Below are positions 1-10,322 of a DNA stretch of 64,000 nt, one piece after another. The position numbers were made by a program, and so were the translations under genes. The notes under the pieces are model-generated. The model searched no databases. It had not been told where the DNA came from and was given only the letters and a program-made list of their open reading frames with translations. Position 1 is the first letter of the stretch; every line of letters begins with the position of its first letter. This stretch comes from Cylindrotheca closterium (taxonomy: Eukaryota; Bacillariophyta; Bacillariophyceae; Bacillariales; Bacillariaceae): positions 101,147-165,146 of the forward strand of contig CAKOGP040000890.1 of assembly GCA_933822405.4 (NCBI GenBank), written 5' to 3'.

Positions 1-1247
1 CCCAATGTACTTTGCATACTGTGTGTTGCCTGAATTTGTAGGGATAGATCCTCAGCTCCAGTTGCTCTTCTTTCGTCCTGCTTTTGGTACAACACTATCT
101 CTTTGCATGTGCTTTGACTATACAACGAAGGTGAATCGTGTCGATCCTCAATACTAGTGGATTCCAAGACTTTTTCAACGGGTGGGGTCGTTGGCACATT
201 CCCAGATGGAGGTTCTCGCTTGATTCGATCATAGCGATCCTCAACCTGTTTTTTCAATTCTTTCATGCTAGGGAGATTTAGTGGAGCAAAGCCCCTTGGA
301 GTCATTGGTGCAGCTCTTGGCGTCCGAGGACTTCGCAAAGTTGGGGGATCGGAAGACAACGCTGGCTGGATATCCCTCAATGGTGCCTTCCTTGGCGTTG
401 GCGCCTTCCGCGGTGTTAACGCCTGAGTGATAATCAGGGAGGAATTTCGCGGAGGATCAACAGGTGACATTGACTTTTTGCCTCTCAATGGTGCCTTTCG
501 AGGCGTTGGAGCTTTCCGCGGCGACAACACCTGAGTTGCAACATGCAAAATATTTCGAGGAGGGTCGATTGGTTTCGTTGATTGCATTTCCCTCGACGGG
601 GCATTCCGCGGTGTTGGCGCTTTTCGCGGCGTCGATGTCTGTGTGGAAATTTGCAGTAAGTTTCGAGGAGGGTCAATTGACTTTCTACTCCCCGAAACTG
701 TGGATTGGTTTTCCTTTGCTGGACTTTCCACAATTGTAATTCGTTTCGGAACAGAAGCTTTGTAGTTACTCGATCCAAGAACGACCCCCATCTTGGTCAC
801 TGAAACTTGGGATAGTTGTGCTATACTAGGTTCTGCTGGATAGGATATCTCCAAAAGCTTCTTCTTGAGTTCGAATGTCTTTTTCGCGCGCTTGAACTTT
901 TCAAATTTCTCGAGCTTGCGACTCCTTTCGACTTTGTTTTGACGGCTCACTTCGGCTTTGTTTTGAAGCTGACGCCTGGTTTTATCCAATAGATTATTTT
1001 TACTTGCATAGTGAACGAGATGGTTTTCGTTCCGGTTTATTTGGTTCATTCCTGAATCTTGATCATCTTCGCTTTTCGAACTACCAAAAAAGGACGAAGA
1101 GGAAAAGCTAAGTGGCGAAGTGCTCAAAGATGCAGTGCCGATGCTACTTCCAGTAGAAATACTAGAATTTCCTCTAGGAGAGATCCGTCCCTTTTCGCGG
1201 TACTTTCTGTATCTGTTGATATCCAGCAGTCGATCGTGCCGTAACAT
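1..1247 (-). CDS. Basic repeat-containing protein, 3' end outside window (partial)
   Basis: An open minus-strand frame runs from an in-frame TAA at 1298-1296 to the window edge with no stop; its first ATG is at 1247. The product is unrecognised. It begins with a basic stretch, then a Ser-rich segment (about 1199-1075), then a Lys/Arg/Glu-rich probable coiled-coil (about 1000-850). From 677 to 354 it carries three tandem 36-residue repeats, each holding I/VDPPRN followed by S/TPRKAPTPRKAP-type motifs. [ST]-P-R-K fits the CDK consensus S/T-P-x-K, so phosphorylation by cell-cycle kinases is an inference. An exon further upstream could lie in the N gap, so the true start is uncertain. The unbroken frame over more than 1.2 kb and protein-level repeat conservation support a real gene. 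Confidence 0.7.
   Translation of the reverse strand, partial: MLRHDRLLDINRYRKYREKGRISPRGNSSISTGSSIGTASLSTSPLSFSSSSFFGSSKSEDDQDSGMNQINRNENHLVHYASKNNLLDKTRRQLQNKAEVSRQNKVERSRKLEKFEKFKRAKKTFELKKKLLEISYPAEPSIAQLSQVSVTKMGVVLGSSNYKASVPKRITIVESPAKENQSTVSGSRKSIDPPRNLLQISTQTSTPRKAPTPRNAPSREMQSTKPIDPPRNILHVATQVLSPRKAPTPRKAPLRGKKSMSPVDPPRNSSLIITQALTPRKAPTPRKAPLRDIQPALSSDPPTLRSPRTPRAAPMTPRGFAPLNLPSMKELKKQVEDRYDRIKREPPSGNVPTTPPVEKVLESTSIEDRHDSPSLYSQSTCKEIVLYQKQDERRATGAEDLSLQIQATHSMQSTL
354..677 (-). repeat. 108-bp tandem repeat, three copies, coding
   Basis: Units at 677-570, 569-462 and 461-354 encode 36-residue repeats beginning I/VDPPRN and containing TPRKAPTPRKAP-like motifs. Copies have diverged in their middle (LLQIST, ILHVAT, SSLIIT) while the Pro/Arg/Lys core is retained. 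A decayed fourth copy (DPPTLRSPRTPRAAP) follows towards position 300. Confidence 0.85.
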
Positions 1248-1303
1248 CTTGATGGATTTGGTGTTGCAACCCCCGGTGATGCAGAAGAGAGTATTTTACA
1301 AAT

Positions 1304-1591
1304 NNNNNNNNNNNNNNNNNNNNNNNNNNNNNNNNNNNNNNNNNNNNNNNNNNNNNNNNNNNNNNNNNNNNNNNNNNNNNNNNNNNNNNNNNNNNNNNNN
1401 NNNNNNNNNNNNNNNNNNNNNNNNNNNNNNNNNNNNNNNNNNNNNNNNNNNNNNNNNNNNNNNNNNNNNNNNNNNNNNNNNNNNNNNNNNNNNNNNNNNN
1501 NNNNNNNNNNNNNNNNNNNNNNNNNNNNNNNNNNNNNNNNNNNNNNNNNNNNNNNNNNNNNNNNNNNNNNNNNNNNNNNNNNNNNNNNNNN
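1304..1591. other. Assembly gap (288 Ns)
   Basis: Run of N. It separates the partial minus-strand gene from the prolyl-tRNA synthetase and may hide their 5' ends or promoter. Confidence 1.
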
Positions 1592-1656
1592 AATAGAGCG
1601 GGTGTGTTGTCTCCAACTAGAGTCTGGACTATCCCCTACTCACGATCGCCAGGCAA

Positions 1657-3710
1657 ATGATATACCAGCTTCGTGTCAATTCACCAATTCGGTTTTGGAT
1701 CATGATTTCGATGATTTTGAGCAGCCTTGCCCGTCAAGCAGCTGGCTTTCAAGCGACGAAAACAGTTGCTTCTGCTTTATCCAAGCAGACCACTGGTCTT
1801 CACAGTATTGGTGTTCAAAGAAGCCTTCCATACCGCAGAAGTGTCTCTTTGTTCAGTACGGCGGCAGACTTGTCACCAGAGAAGAAGTTGGAACTGGAGT
1901 CTCAGATTAAGGCAAAGGGTGACGAAATTCGTGTCCTTAAAGAAGGAGGAGCTGACAAGGCGGCCGTTGCACCATTGGTGGAAGAACTGCTTGCGTTGAA
2001 GGGACAACTGGATCCCTCAATCCTGAAGCCCAAAAAGAAGCAAAAGCAACAACAACAACAACAACAGCCAAAAAAGCAAAATCAACAACAAAAGCAACAA
2101 CAACAAGATGATGCCGAATCGGATTTCATCACCGCTCGTGAAGTAGACTACTCCAAATGGTACAACGATGTGATTAGAGTAACTGGCCTTGCTGAAAATT
2201 CTCCTGTCCGCGGTTGTATGGTGATCAAGCCTTGGGGTATGTCGCTTTGGGACAAGGTTCGGACCGAACTCGACGCAAAGATTCAAGAACATGGTGCCGA
2301 AAATGCCTACTTTCCATTGCTTATTCCCAAATCTTTCCTCTCCAAGGAAGCTGAACACGTGGATGGCTTTGCCAAGGAGTGTGCTGTTGTCACACACCAT
2401 CGTCTCACTGCCGGCAAGGATGGCTTGATTGCCGATCCAGAAGCTGAGCTTGAGGATCCTCTCATCATTCGACCCACTTCTGAAACCATGATCTGGTACA
2501 TGTTCCGAAAGTGGATCAACAGTCACAGGTAAGGTCATGAAGATTTTGAGAAATACCGAGCATCTTTCGTTGATTGTGTTCTAACGTTCCTGTCCCATAC
2601 AGAGACTTGCCATTGAAGGTGAACCAATGGGCTAATGTGATGCGGTGGGAAATGAGAACTCGCCCATTCCTACGAACCGCGGAATTCCTTTGGCAGGAAG
2701 GCCACACTGCCCATGCTACAAGCGAAGGAGCCTTGGACGATGCTAGAACCATGATGGAAACCTATGCCACTCTTTGTGAAGAGCTTCTCGCCATGCCCGT
2801 TGTCAGGGGTGTCAAGAGTCCTTCCGAACGATTTGCTGGAGCCGAAGAAACCTTTACTATTGAGGCACTTATGCAAAACGGCTGGGCTCTTCAAAGTGGT
2901 ACATCGCATTTCCTTGGACAGTCGTTTGGTAAGGCCTTTGATGTCCGATTCCAGGACGCGGATGGCCAGGAAAAGGATGTTTGGGGTACCTCTTGGGGTG
3001 TTTCAACTCGTTTGATTGGTGCTTTGATTATGACCCACTCCGATGACAATGGTCTTGTGCTTCCTCCACCAGTTGCTCCCGTCCAAGTCGTGATTGTCCC
3101 TATTCCCCCCAAGAAGAATGACGAAGAAGGAAAGATTGCTATGGACAAGGCTTTGGACGATATGGTTGACTCACTCAAGGCCCAAGGCATCCGAGTCAAG
3201 GTCGATGATCGTGACTATGTCCGCAATGGAGCCAAGTACTTTGAATGGGAACGCAAGGGTGTTCCACTGCGCATTGAGTTGGGGCCTCGTGACTTGAAGA
3301 ACAATGTTTGCATTTTCAAGTACCGGGCTGGAGAGGGATCCGATGAGAAATTGACTGTTGATCTGGAATTTGCCGCCAGTACTGCTACCGAAGGCTTGGC
3401 TTCGATGCACAAAGGTTTGTTGGAAGCTGCCAAGGCCCGACTTGATGCCGGTATCACTGAAGACGTCCAATACGAGGAGATGAAGACGGCTCTTGAGAAC
3501 GACGAAGCTTCATCTTATAATGGGAGTGGGTTGTACTTGGTTCCATGGAAGTGCAATGCTGAGAATGAAGACAAAATTAGTGCAGAGTGCAAGGCAACAA
3601 TAAGATGCTACCCACTTGATGCCAACGAAGCCAAGCTCTACGAAGGCAAGAAATGCTTCTACAGTGGTGAAGATGCCACACACATGGCTCTATTTGGACG
3701 GGCCTTTTAG
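1657..3710 (+). CDS. Prolyl-tRNA synthetase, eukaryote/archaeal type, with WHEP domain and organelle-type presequence
   Basis: Charges tRNA-Pro with proline (class II aminoacyl-tRNA synthetase). Exons 1657-2528 and 2603-3710 (74-bp intron) give 659 residues. An in-frame TAG at 1618 limits the start; Met16 is an alternative. Residues 16-35 form a hydrophobic signal followed by QAAGFQAT, resembling the diatom ASAFAP plastid motif. Residues about 72-120 look like a WHEP-TRS tRNA-binding helix pair ([18 protein letters not shown]), followed by a Gln/Lys-rich linker (about 125-150) and the catalytic core with RPTSETMIW, motif 2 [14 protein letters not shown] and motif 3 [16 protein letters not shown]. 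The C terminus ends ALFGRAF, as in EPRS-type ProRS that have the extra C-terminal domain. It converges on the next gene with 47 bp between. Family assignment is firm; targeting (plastid, or dual via alternative starts) is inferred. Confidence 0.93.
2041..2110 (+). repeat. CAA-rich low-complexity tract (poly-Gln/Lys linker)
   Basis: Imperfect (CAA)n interrupted by AAG/AAA encodes a Gln/Lys linker between the WHEP domain and the ProRS core. This is a likely length-polymorphic site. Confidence 0.85.
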
Positions 3711-3757
3711 ACTAGGAATCCTTCGAATTATAGAGAAGCTTGTTGATGTATCATAAT

Positions 3758-4471
3758 CTATTCTCCTACTGATTCTTCATCCGCCTTCATCTTGGCATAC
3801 AGCTCTCGACTTTTGACCACAATCAACCGCGGTGACCAAGCATCCATTACCAGTTGTATGCAGTCGATCACTGCTGGTAATAGTCTATTTCCATTGATAT
3901 CAATTGCTACAACGGTTGGTTTGTGTGCCGACGCATCAAAGTCCTCAAAGACGTCTGCCAACAAGAAATCTCGACTGGGGTATCGTTCTTTGGCAATTCC
4001 AATGGATTCTTCCGATTTGTCAATCCCTATTTTGGACTCGCAATGAACGCTGTCCACCAGAATCCCAAAATCACAACCAATTTCCATGAAACTATCACTT
4101 TCTAGCGTATGGACAATCGCACTGCGTCGATAATCATTCGTTTCAGAGGCTACCAAAATCAAGTTGGATTGATGTTCCAGAACTGGCATCAAGTTCTTTC
4201 GTCGAACTCGATAGGTCGACCCCTTGGGATATTGCACTAGAACCCGATTTTCACTGTCAGGTTCCTCTAATACACGAGCCCGCATGGACAATTGGCTTTT
4301 CCTCTTTCCCTTGCTCAAAAGCACCCAAGAAAGCGTCTGAGGCGTCAATTGAGATGGAAAGAACTCGGATTCAATTTTGTCGAAAAATAAATACTGATAC
4401 GGCGTGGATGCTGGATCATTTGGTTGTGGCAACGGTGCTGCAACTAGCTCATTCTGGTCTGTGTCTGTCAT
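3758..4471 (-). CDS. Rossmann-fold methyltransferase-like protein
   Basis: Single-exon 237-residue protein of unidentified family. Residues about 129-137 (MEIGCDFGI) match SAM-binding motif I. Asp151 in IGIDKS fits the acidic residue ending strand 2, and LLADVFED (about 171-178) and VVAIDINGNR (about 187-196) fit motifs III and IV. The first 100 residues hold no motif I know; a basic patch (YRVRRKN, about 87-93) sits before the fold. No substrate can be named. No signal peptide or membrane segment is visible, so a cytosolic or nuclear location is likely. It is tail-to-tail with the ProRS gene. Confidence 0.8.
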   Translation of the reverse strand: MTDTDQNELVAAPLPQPNDPASTPYQYLFFDKIESEFFPSQLTPQTLSWVLLSKGKRKSQLSMRARVLEEPDSENRVLVQYPKGSTYRVRRKNLMPVLEHQSNLILVASETNDYRRSAIVHTLESDSFMEIGCDFGILVDSVHCESKIGIDKSEESIGIAKERYPSRDFLLADVFEDFDASAHKPTVVAIDINGNRLLPAVIDCIQLVMDAWSPRLIVVKSRELYAKMKADEESVGE

Positions 4472-4635
4472 TCTAGTCTTTTAACGAATGAGTGAATCAA
4501 TGAATATTTGGTTGCTTCAATTTGCTGGTTGTTTCGTTTGTTATATTATTGGCAATCAACGATCATGATTCATTTTCCGTTTGAGAAAAATGAAGGCTGG
4601 ACGAGCGAAGTACAGACCCCACATCGTTTTTCAGA

Positions 4636-4643
4636 TGACGTCA
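4636..4643. promoter_or_regulatory. TGACGTCA palindrome (CRE/bZIP type) upstream of plastid AAA ATPase
   Basis: Perfect TGACGTCA lying 118 bp before the ATG of the plastid NSF-like gene. Elements of this type (TGACGT/ACGTCA) are known as CO2/cAMP-responsive sites in the Phaeodactylum ptca promoters; a role here is inferred. Confidence 0.45.
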
Positions 4644-4761
4644 TTTACATTAATGGAACCTTCGACTTTTGAAGTTGGAAGCAAAACCATCATCCTACAG
4701 TAGCTAGCCTCCTTTATTACCCGAGCAATTGAAGTAAGACACTTCCATTCAAAGCCCTGAA

Positions 4762-6815
4762 ATGAATCGATTTGGAGATAGAATATCTTGCTTGGTGCTG
4801 ACAATACTATGTCAATTTGTCATTGGAACTGCTTTCCTGACACCAACCTCCTGCAGAGCTGTGGCTAGCAGTCCCAGTCGACAAGACATGAAGAATGTTC
4901 CAACACCATTGGCATCGTCGTCATCGTCGTCATCGTCGTCGTCGTGCTCTGATTTCACTCCCGATGTGGATAAAAATACCGTCTATGTTCGAGGTCTGAT
5001 GGAAAATCTTTCCACACTATGCGACAAGTACATTGTGACTGGATCAGAGCCAACAAGAAAGAGATTGTTGAACGTATTGGATCGGATATATGCCGAGAGC
5101 TTTGATCGCGATTTGGTGCTACAGTCGGTCCGCATGGCCAAGCGAGCGGCAGTTCCCTTCAACGACGAAAAGTACCTTCGGGAGAGAAATACACGCAGCA
5201 ACGAATACATCATGGAACAAAAGTCATGGAAAAAGACAGACAAAGAATTGGGACGAAACGATGCTGAGGAACGCCGCCAGGAAGCAGCTAGTCGCAAAGA
5301 ATGGGAATCCCAGCGAACTTCTCAAGTTGGGGATAGTGTTGCGGACAATCTGCAAGGGAGGTCTGCCTTGTCACGACGAGATAATGGATCACAAAAACCG
5401 GACCTGTTCATGTCCAATGTGATGAACCCAACCCCTGAAACCATCAATACCATGGCCCAGGAAAAGAAGGAACTTCACGACGAAATGGAAGGCACGAATG
5501 GTTCATCGGAGCCACAAGAGGGTCAATCGCTTTCGGTGGAACCGGCAGTCTACGAAAGCGCCGCCAATCGGGTTTCCGAGTTGATTGCCAAAGCAGGAGG
5601 TGGATCGCAATTTGAAGGAGAAACCTTGGGCATTGGTGGTCTAGACGATGTATTGGCCCAAGTCAAGCGCCGTGTTTGGATACCATTGGCCGCACCACCA
5701 AGTTTGTTGCAAGATTTGGGAATTCACCCCGTCCGAGGTCTCTTGTTGTATGGTCGACCAGGCTGTGGCAAAACGCTCTTGGCACGGACCCTTGGTAACA
5801 TTTTAAGTCCCATGCGCCCCATTACGGTGGTCAGTGGTCCTGAAATTTTGGACAAGTTTGTTGGATCCAGTGAAAAGAACCTGCGAGAGATTTTTGACAA
5901 TCCTCCCGATATTTACGACAACTATCGAATTGGTGAAGCTGACGGTGGTCAAGCAATTTCCTCGGCTGCACTTCACGTTGTGGTTATGGATGAATTCGAT
6001 GCCGTAGCGCGTACGCGAGGTGGAAAAGGAGGAAAGGGGGACCAGGGAGATGCTGGTGTGGCCCGAGATAGTGTGGTGAATCAATTGTTGGCAAAGATGG
6101 ATGGTGTACACCCTCTGCCAGTACCAACTCTAGTGATTGGATTGACAAACAAGCGAAGTCTAGTGGATACTGGTAAGTGACATTCTTCGAAATGGCAGCC
6201 TCCATAGAAGATTGTTCTCATTGTGGCTGTTTCTTTTTTTTCTTTTCAGCTCTGTTACGTCCTGGAAGGTTTGAGGTTCAAGTGGAAGTCCCACCTCCCA
6301 AGACTGTGGAGGCACGTGTGAGTATTTTGAAAGTTCACACACAGAACATGAACAGAGCCGGACGTCTTCTAGTTCGCGACCCACCAAAGGGCACAGCAGC
6401 CGAAAAGTACTATCATGTAAGTCGAAAAAAACAACTTTGTTTGTGATTAGATGGAGTGCACACAAGTGTTCTCAATAATTTTGCCACTATGCAGGAGCAC
6501 ACGTCTTCGTACATTCTTTCCTACGACGAACTATTGGAAGATATCGCACAACAATGTGAGGGTTATTCGGGTGCGGCTTTAGCTGGTGTGACCCGAGCTG
6601 CCGCATCACATGCCCTGGAGCGTGCTGTTGGAGAGATTTCATTGAACGGGGACTCTTCCGCTGGCAACAGCATGATGGACTGCCTTGTCACGCCAGCCGA
6701 TTTCAAAGAAGCAGTTGCTGATGTGAAAACAAGCATGGGAACCTCCGACTTTTCCGAGGAGAGTGAAGAACAGGGCGAAGAAGAGAAACCAAATGGCGAG
6801 GAGAAGACAGAGTAA
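4762..6815 (+). CDS. Plastid-targeted NSF-D1-like AAA+ ATPase
   Basis: Exons 4762-6172, 6250-6416 and 6495-6815 (introns 77 and 78 bp) encode 632 residues. Residues 1-25 are a signal peptide ending IGTAFLTPT, an ASAFAP-like plastid motif, followed by a Ser run. Residues about 70-270 are a charged region with no recognised domain. The AAA module spans about 285-600: Walker A GRPGCGKT (331-338), Walker B VVVMDEFDA (about 406-414), SVVNQLLAKMDGV, and DTALLRPGRFEVQVEV with the sensor/arginine-finger region, ending in SGAALAGV. The wording is that of NSF/Sec18 D1 rather than FtsH or Cdc48. The NSF N-domain and the D2 ring are absent. NSF disassembles SNARE complexes; what a single-ring plastid form would act on is unknown. 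Confidence 0.87.
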
Positions 6816-6977
6816 ATTGATATATCAGGTTTGCATCAGGCACACAGTCAACTGTCCAGCCCGGTTTTGCTTTCCAAATTTTTGACAAGCTATTTACAAC
6901 TACGGTACACAAGGCAACGAATAGAGAAGCAGCATAATACGTAGCAATTACTTTTAACTTCCAACAGCAATGATTGA

Positions 6978-9900
6978 TCATTGCCCCAGGACCTCGTCCA
7001 ATAGACTCTCGTTTTTCTCTTCCTCGACAATCACAAAATTGCCAGGAGCTAGCAACTTTTCGAGCTTGACGTTCGCATTGTCCAATCGACGTCGCGACGC
7101 TTCCAACCGCTGTCTCAAGTCTGTGCTCGAGGACCGACTCTTGCTACTACCATACGCAGGAGGTATGGCACGAGGCAAGACTTCGGCCTTTTCTGGCGTA
7201 ATGACAGCCGGCGAACGCAATGTCGATGCGACAAGAATCTTGGTGGGAGGACTCTTGGTTGTACTGCTTGAAGCAGTAGCTTCTGGCGTAATGACAGCCG
7301 ACGAACGCAATGTCGATGCGACGAGAATCTTGGTGGGAGGACTCTTGGTTGTATTGCTGGCAGCAGTAGCTGCAGGAAGAGCGGGCAAAGGCACTGAAGC
7401 GGTTTCGTTTTTGATCCCTTCAGGTTCGGTGGGATTAGACGGTTGTTTGATCACCACACGAAGTCTATTAATGTTGGGAGGTGCCCAGGAGGATCCTTGC
7501 GAAACGCTGGACTCGACCGGAGACGCAGGAGACTGTGGCAAGGAAACTGGGCGACGTTGAGGAGTCGAGTTCTTGGTGGAAATGGAATCTCCATCGAAGG
7601 CTCTCGACTGTTCTCGTGCCGTCACCAGACGATTTCGAGCCACTGCCAGTTCGTTTCGCAAACGGTTCACTTTGACAGTGACCTCGGCTCCCTCTGACTC
7701 TTTGGCTTTTGCAGTGGCAGTTTGCACATTGGATTGGGTTGCCTCCATCAACTTTTTTCGCAATTCCATAAGTTCTTGCTCCATCTTGTTCTTGGCAGCT
7801 AGAGTTTCCAATTGTTCTTGACGCAGGCGCTCCAATTCCCGGGAGTGACCTGTGCTAAGATCCCGACTCATGCGACGTTCCGCTTCGGATCGCAGCTTTT
7901 CTTCTTTCCCCGAACTTTCTGTTTGTCGTAGTTTTGCTTTGAGCGAAGCAATTTCATTGAGCAGAATCTCTTCCTTTACCCCATCGGAAGATTGGCTCTT
8001 TTGTAGGCTCGTGACTTTTGCATTAAGAGCTTCAATCTGTTTCTTCAAGGCCGTTTCCCGCATCACCGAGTCCACATCTCCCCTCGTGGGATTCGGTGAT
8101 TCAAACGCCCTGACCCGTTCCATGCGTTCCTTTAGTCGACGCACACTCTCCTTGTCCACACTAGCCCCTGCTTTCTTGGACGCCTGATCTCGCTCTTCCT
8201 TGAGCAAGTTCTTTTGTAGCTCCAATTCCTGTTGCAGCCTCCTCTCGGATGATTCCAGTTGGGCCACTTTTCGTTCCAAAGAGCTAATTTTTTTCAAGTG
8301 TGCCGAGGAATCGACTCCATTGTCAGCGAGCAGGGCCTCCAATTCGGAAATCTTGCGCAGATGCGCAATCATTTTTTCATCCTTGGATTGAATTTGTTGT
8401 TGCATAGACCTGACCGTTTCCGACTGTTCTCTCATACCATCTTGCATCTTTTTGCGATCACTCAGAGCTTGAGCCTTGACGTCAACGAGTTCATCATCCG
8501 AGATCATCAACTTATGCTTGACTTCCTCCAGTTCCTTGGACAAATTGTCGAGATCGTGCTTTGCATTCTTCTTTTCCTGTCCCAACTCCTCCTTGAGTTT
8601 AGCAATTTCTTCTCGTGCCGTTTGCAATTGTTTATTGCCCCCAGCTGAATTGAACAATCGCCTGCGAGAACTTTCATTTTCCAACTTGTGTAACGATGAC
8701 TTGGTCTTGGAGAGTTCCGACCTTAGTTCAAGCTCCACCTTGGAAGCGTCTTGCAATTGATTTTCCAATCGCTTCTTGGTATCATTGGCCTCATATTGCA
8801 ATAGGAACATTTGTTCTTGCAATTTTTGAAAGTTTTGTTCCTTGTTTTTAATACTTCTCAATTCGTCTTCGGTATCCTGAAGCTTTTGTTTCAAGTCGTC
8901 CAATTCCTCAAACGTACGAACCGAAGCATTGTCGTCAATGTTACTGGCATGCGCTTCGGCCAGTTGCGATCTCAACTCGACAATCTCGGCTCGCAGCGAA
9001 ATCATTTGATTCTTATTGGTTGTACCACCCCTACTTGCTCCATCAAAGCTGGCCGAAAGGGAAGGCAACCCACGCGTAGCAGACCTATCTCGTTCTTGCG
9101 CTTGCTGTTGAAGAGTAGCAATTTCTAATTTCAGGTTGGCAATGATTTGTTGCAAGTGATCCGTTTGCGCTGTTTCCTCTTGATGTCTGCCTGCCATTTG
9201 TCTGCGTTGCACTTGATTCCCCCGAAAGTTATTTTCTTGGGCCATTCTATGAGCCTGATCGAGCTTGTTGTGTGCTTCGTCCAATTCGGATTGAGTCAAT
9301 TCCAACTGCCTCTTGAGAGCATCTACAGTGCTGTCCTGTTGTTCCAAGTCCACCAAGGCCTTGGTGAGGCGAGATTCAGAACTGGAAGAATTCTTTCCTT
9401 CTTGACCCTGACGAAAGAGTTCCATTCGAGTAGCTCGCAACTCGTGTTTGCCGCCAGCACTACCAGATTGAAATGGACTCTTGTCCACACTTCGAGCAAC
9501 CCTTGGGGGTGTTAGGCTGCCAGTTCGACCCATGAGCTCGTTCGTGTTCGGAAATCGACGGCGGACAGGAGCTTGGGGTCGATCGACATCCGCGCCATTG
9601 TCGTTGGAATAATTGTATCGGGATAAAAGGTTGGCATTCTGTTTCTTTTCCTTGATGAACGGTATACCTCCACCATTCAAATTAACATCCGACTCTTCCT
9701 CCTCTCCATCAAACAAAGAATCCTTCTTTTCACCCCAAGGATCAAAGACAGGCTCCTTCTTTTCGTCGAGCAAACTCAAACTACCATCGTGACTTCTATT
9801 CCCAGAGCCTGCTAGTAAACTATTGTTGGGTTCGTCCGGATAAGGAGTTGTGGCATTTGGGTTCTGAAAAAAGAGTTCGTCTCCTCCTCGATTTTGCTTC

Positions 9901-10322
9901 TCACTCTTGCATTCTTGTCGATACGCTTCGGCGGCCGTCATGGCAAAGTCAACTGCCGATTCCTTGACCACGGGACCGTATGTATCCTTCACTTTCTTCA
10001 CCTTGGCCTTGGCAACGGGAACATACCGTTCCTTGTACTCCAATGTTTGATCAATCGAATTGTCCATGCACATGGCAGCCTTGTTGTTCTCTAGCAATTG
10101 AGGAGAGACGCAAGCGACGGCGGCTTTGGAAAAGATTCCCAGTTCTCCATGGGCCCTCCGTCTTGTACCACCTTTGCTTTGAATCGATTCGTCCATGGAA
10201 GAGACTGTTTTTTGCAAACTATTTTTCGTGTTGACACTGGACTGCGACGCCGTTGTGGAGTGCGTCCGACGAGGCGACAAGGGTCTCGGTATCGAATGTG
10301 TTAGTCCGGTAGGAGAGATCAT
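6978..10322 (-). CDS. Large coiled-coil protein
   Basis: Uninterrupted 1114-residue frame starting with ATG at 10322. Residues 1-30 are Ser/Pro/Arg-rich (IPRPLSPRR). Residues about 30-290 are polar and probably disordered. From about 300 to 950 there is near-continuous heptad-type sequence rich in Leu, Glu, Lys and Gln, typical of a long coiled coil as in golgins, centrosomal or cytoskeletal tethers. The C-terminal region carries a duplicated 30-residue segment (TKSPPTKILVASTLRS...) and an acidic tail. No enzyme motif, signal peptide or membrane helix is visible. A structural or tethering role is inferred from form alone. It is tail-to-tail with the AAA gene (162 bp between). Confidence 0.85.
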   Translation of the reverse strand: MISPTGLTHSIPRPLSPRRTHSTTASQSSVNTKNSLQKTVSSMDESIQSKGGTRRRAHGELGIFSKAAVACVSPQLLENNKAAMCMDNSIDQTLEYKERYVPVAKAKVKKVKDTYGPVVKESAVDFAMTAAEAYRQECKSEKQNRGGDELFFQNPNATTPYPDEPNNSLLAGSGNRSHDGSLSLLDEKKEPVFDPWGEKKDSLFDGEEEESDVNLNGGGIPFIKEKKQNANLLSRYNYSNDNGADVDRPQAPVRRRFPNTNELMGRTGSLTPPRVARSVDKSPFQSGSAGGKHELRATRMELFRQGQEGKNSSSSESRLTKALVDLEQQDSTVDALKRQLELTQSELDEAHNKLDQAHRMAQENNFRGNQVQRRQMAGRHQEETAQTDHLQQIIANLKLEIATLQQQAQERDRSATRGLPSLSASFDGASRGGTTNKNQMISLRAEIVELRSQLAEAHASNIDDNASVRTFEELDDLKQKLQDTEDELRSIKNKEQNFQKLQEQMFLLQYEANDTKKRLENQLQDASKVELELRSELSKTKSSLHKLENESSRRRLFNSAGGNKQLQTAREEIAKLKEELGQEKKNAKHDLDNLSKELEEVKHKLMISDDELVDVKAQALSDRKKMQDGMREQSETVRSMQQQIQSKDEKMIAHLRKISELEALLADNGVDSSAHLKKISSLERKVAQLESSERRLQQELELQKNLLKEERDQASKKAGASVDKESVRRLKERMERVRAFESPNPTRGDVDSVMRETALKKQIEALNAKVTSLQKSQSSDGVKEEILLNEIASLKAKLRQTESSGKEEKLRSEAERRMSRDLSTGHSRELERLRQEQLETLAAKNKMEQELMELRKKLMEATQSNVQTATAKAKESEGAEVTVKVNRLRNELAVARNRLVTAREQSRAFDGDSISTKNSTPQRRPVSLPQSPASPVESSVSQGSSWAPPNINRLRVVIKQPSNPTEPEGIKNETASVPLPALPAATAASNTTKSPPTKILVASTLRSSAVITPEATASSSTTKSPPTKILVASTLRSPAVITPEKAEVLPRAIPPAYGSSKSRSSSTDLRQRLEASRRRLDNANVKLEKLLAPGNFVIVEEEKNESLLDEVLGQ
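7191..7370 (-). repeat. Near-identical 90-bp tandem duplication, coding
   Basis: Two adjacent copies (7191-7280 and 7281-7370) differ at only a handful of positions and preserve frame. Each encodes about 30 residues with SPPTKILVASTLRS in the C-terminal part of the coiled-coil protein. The high identity indicates a recent duplication. Confidence 0.95.
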
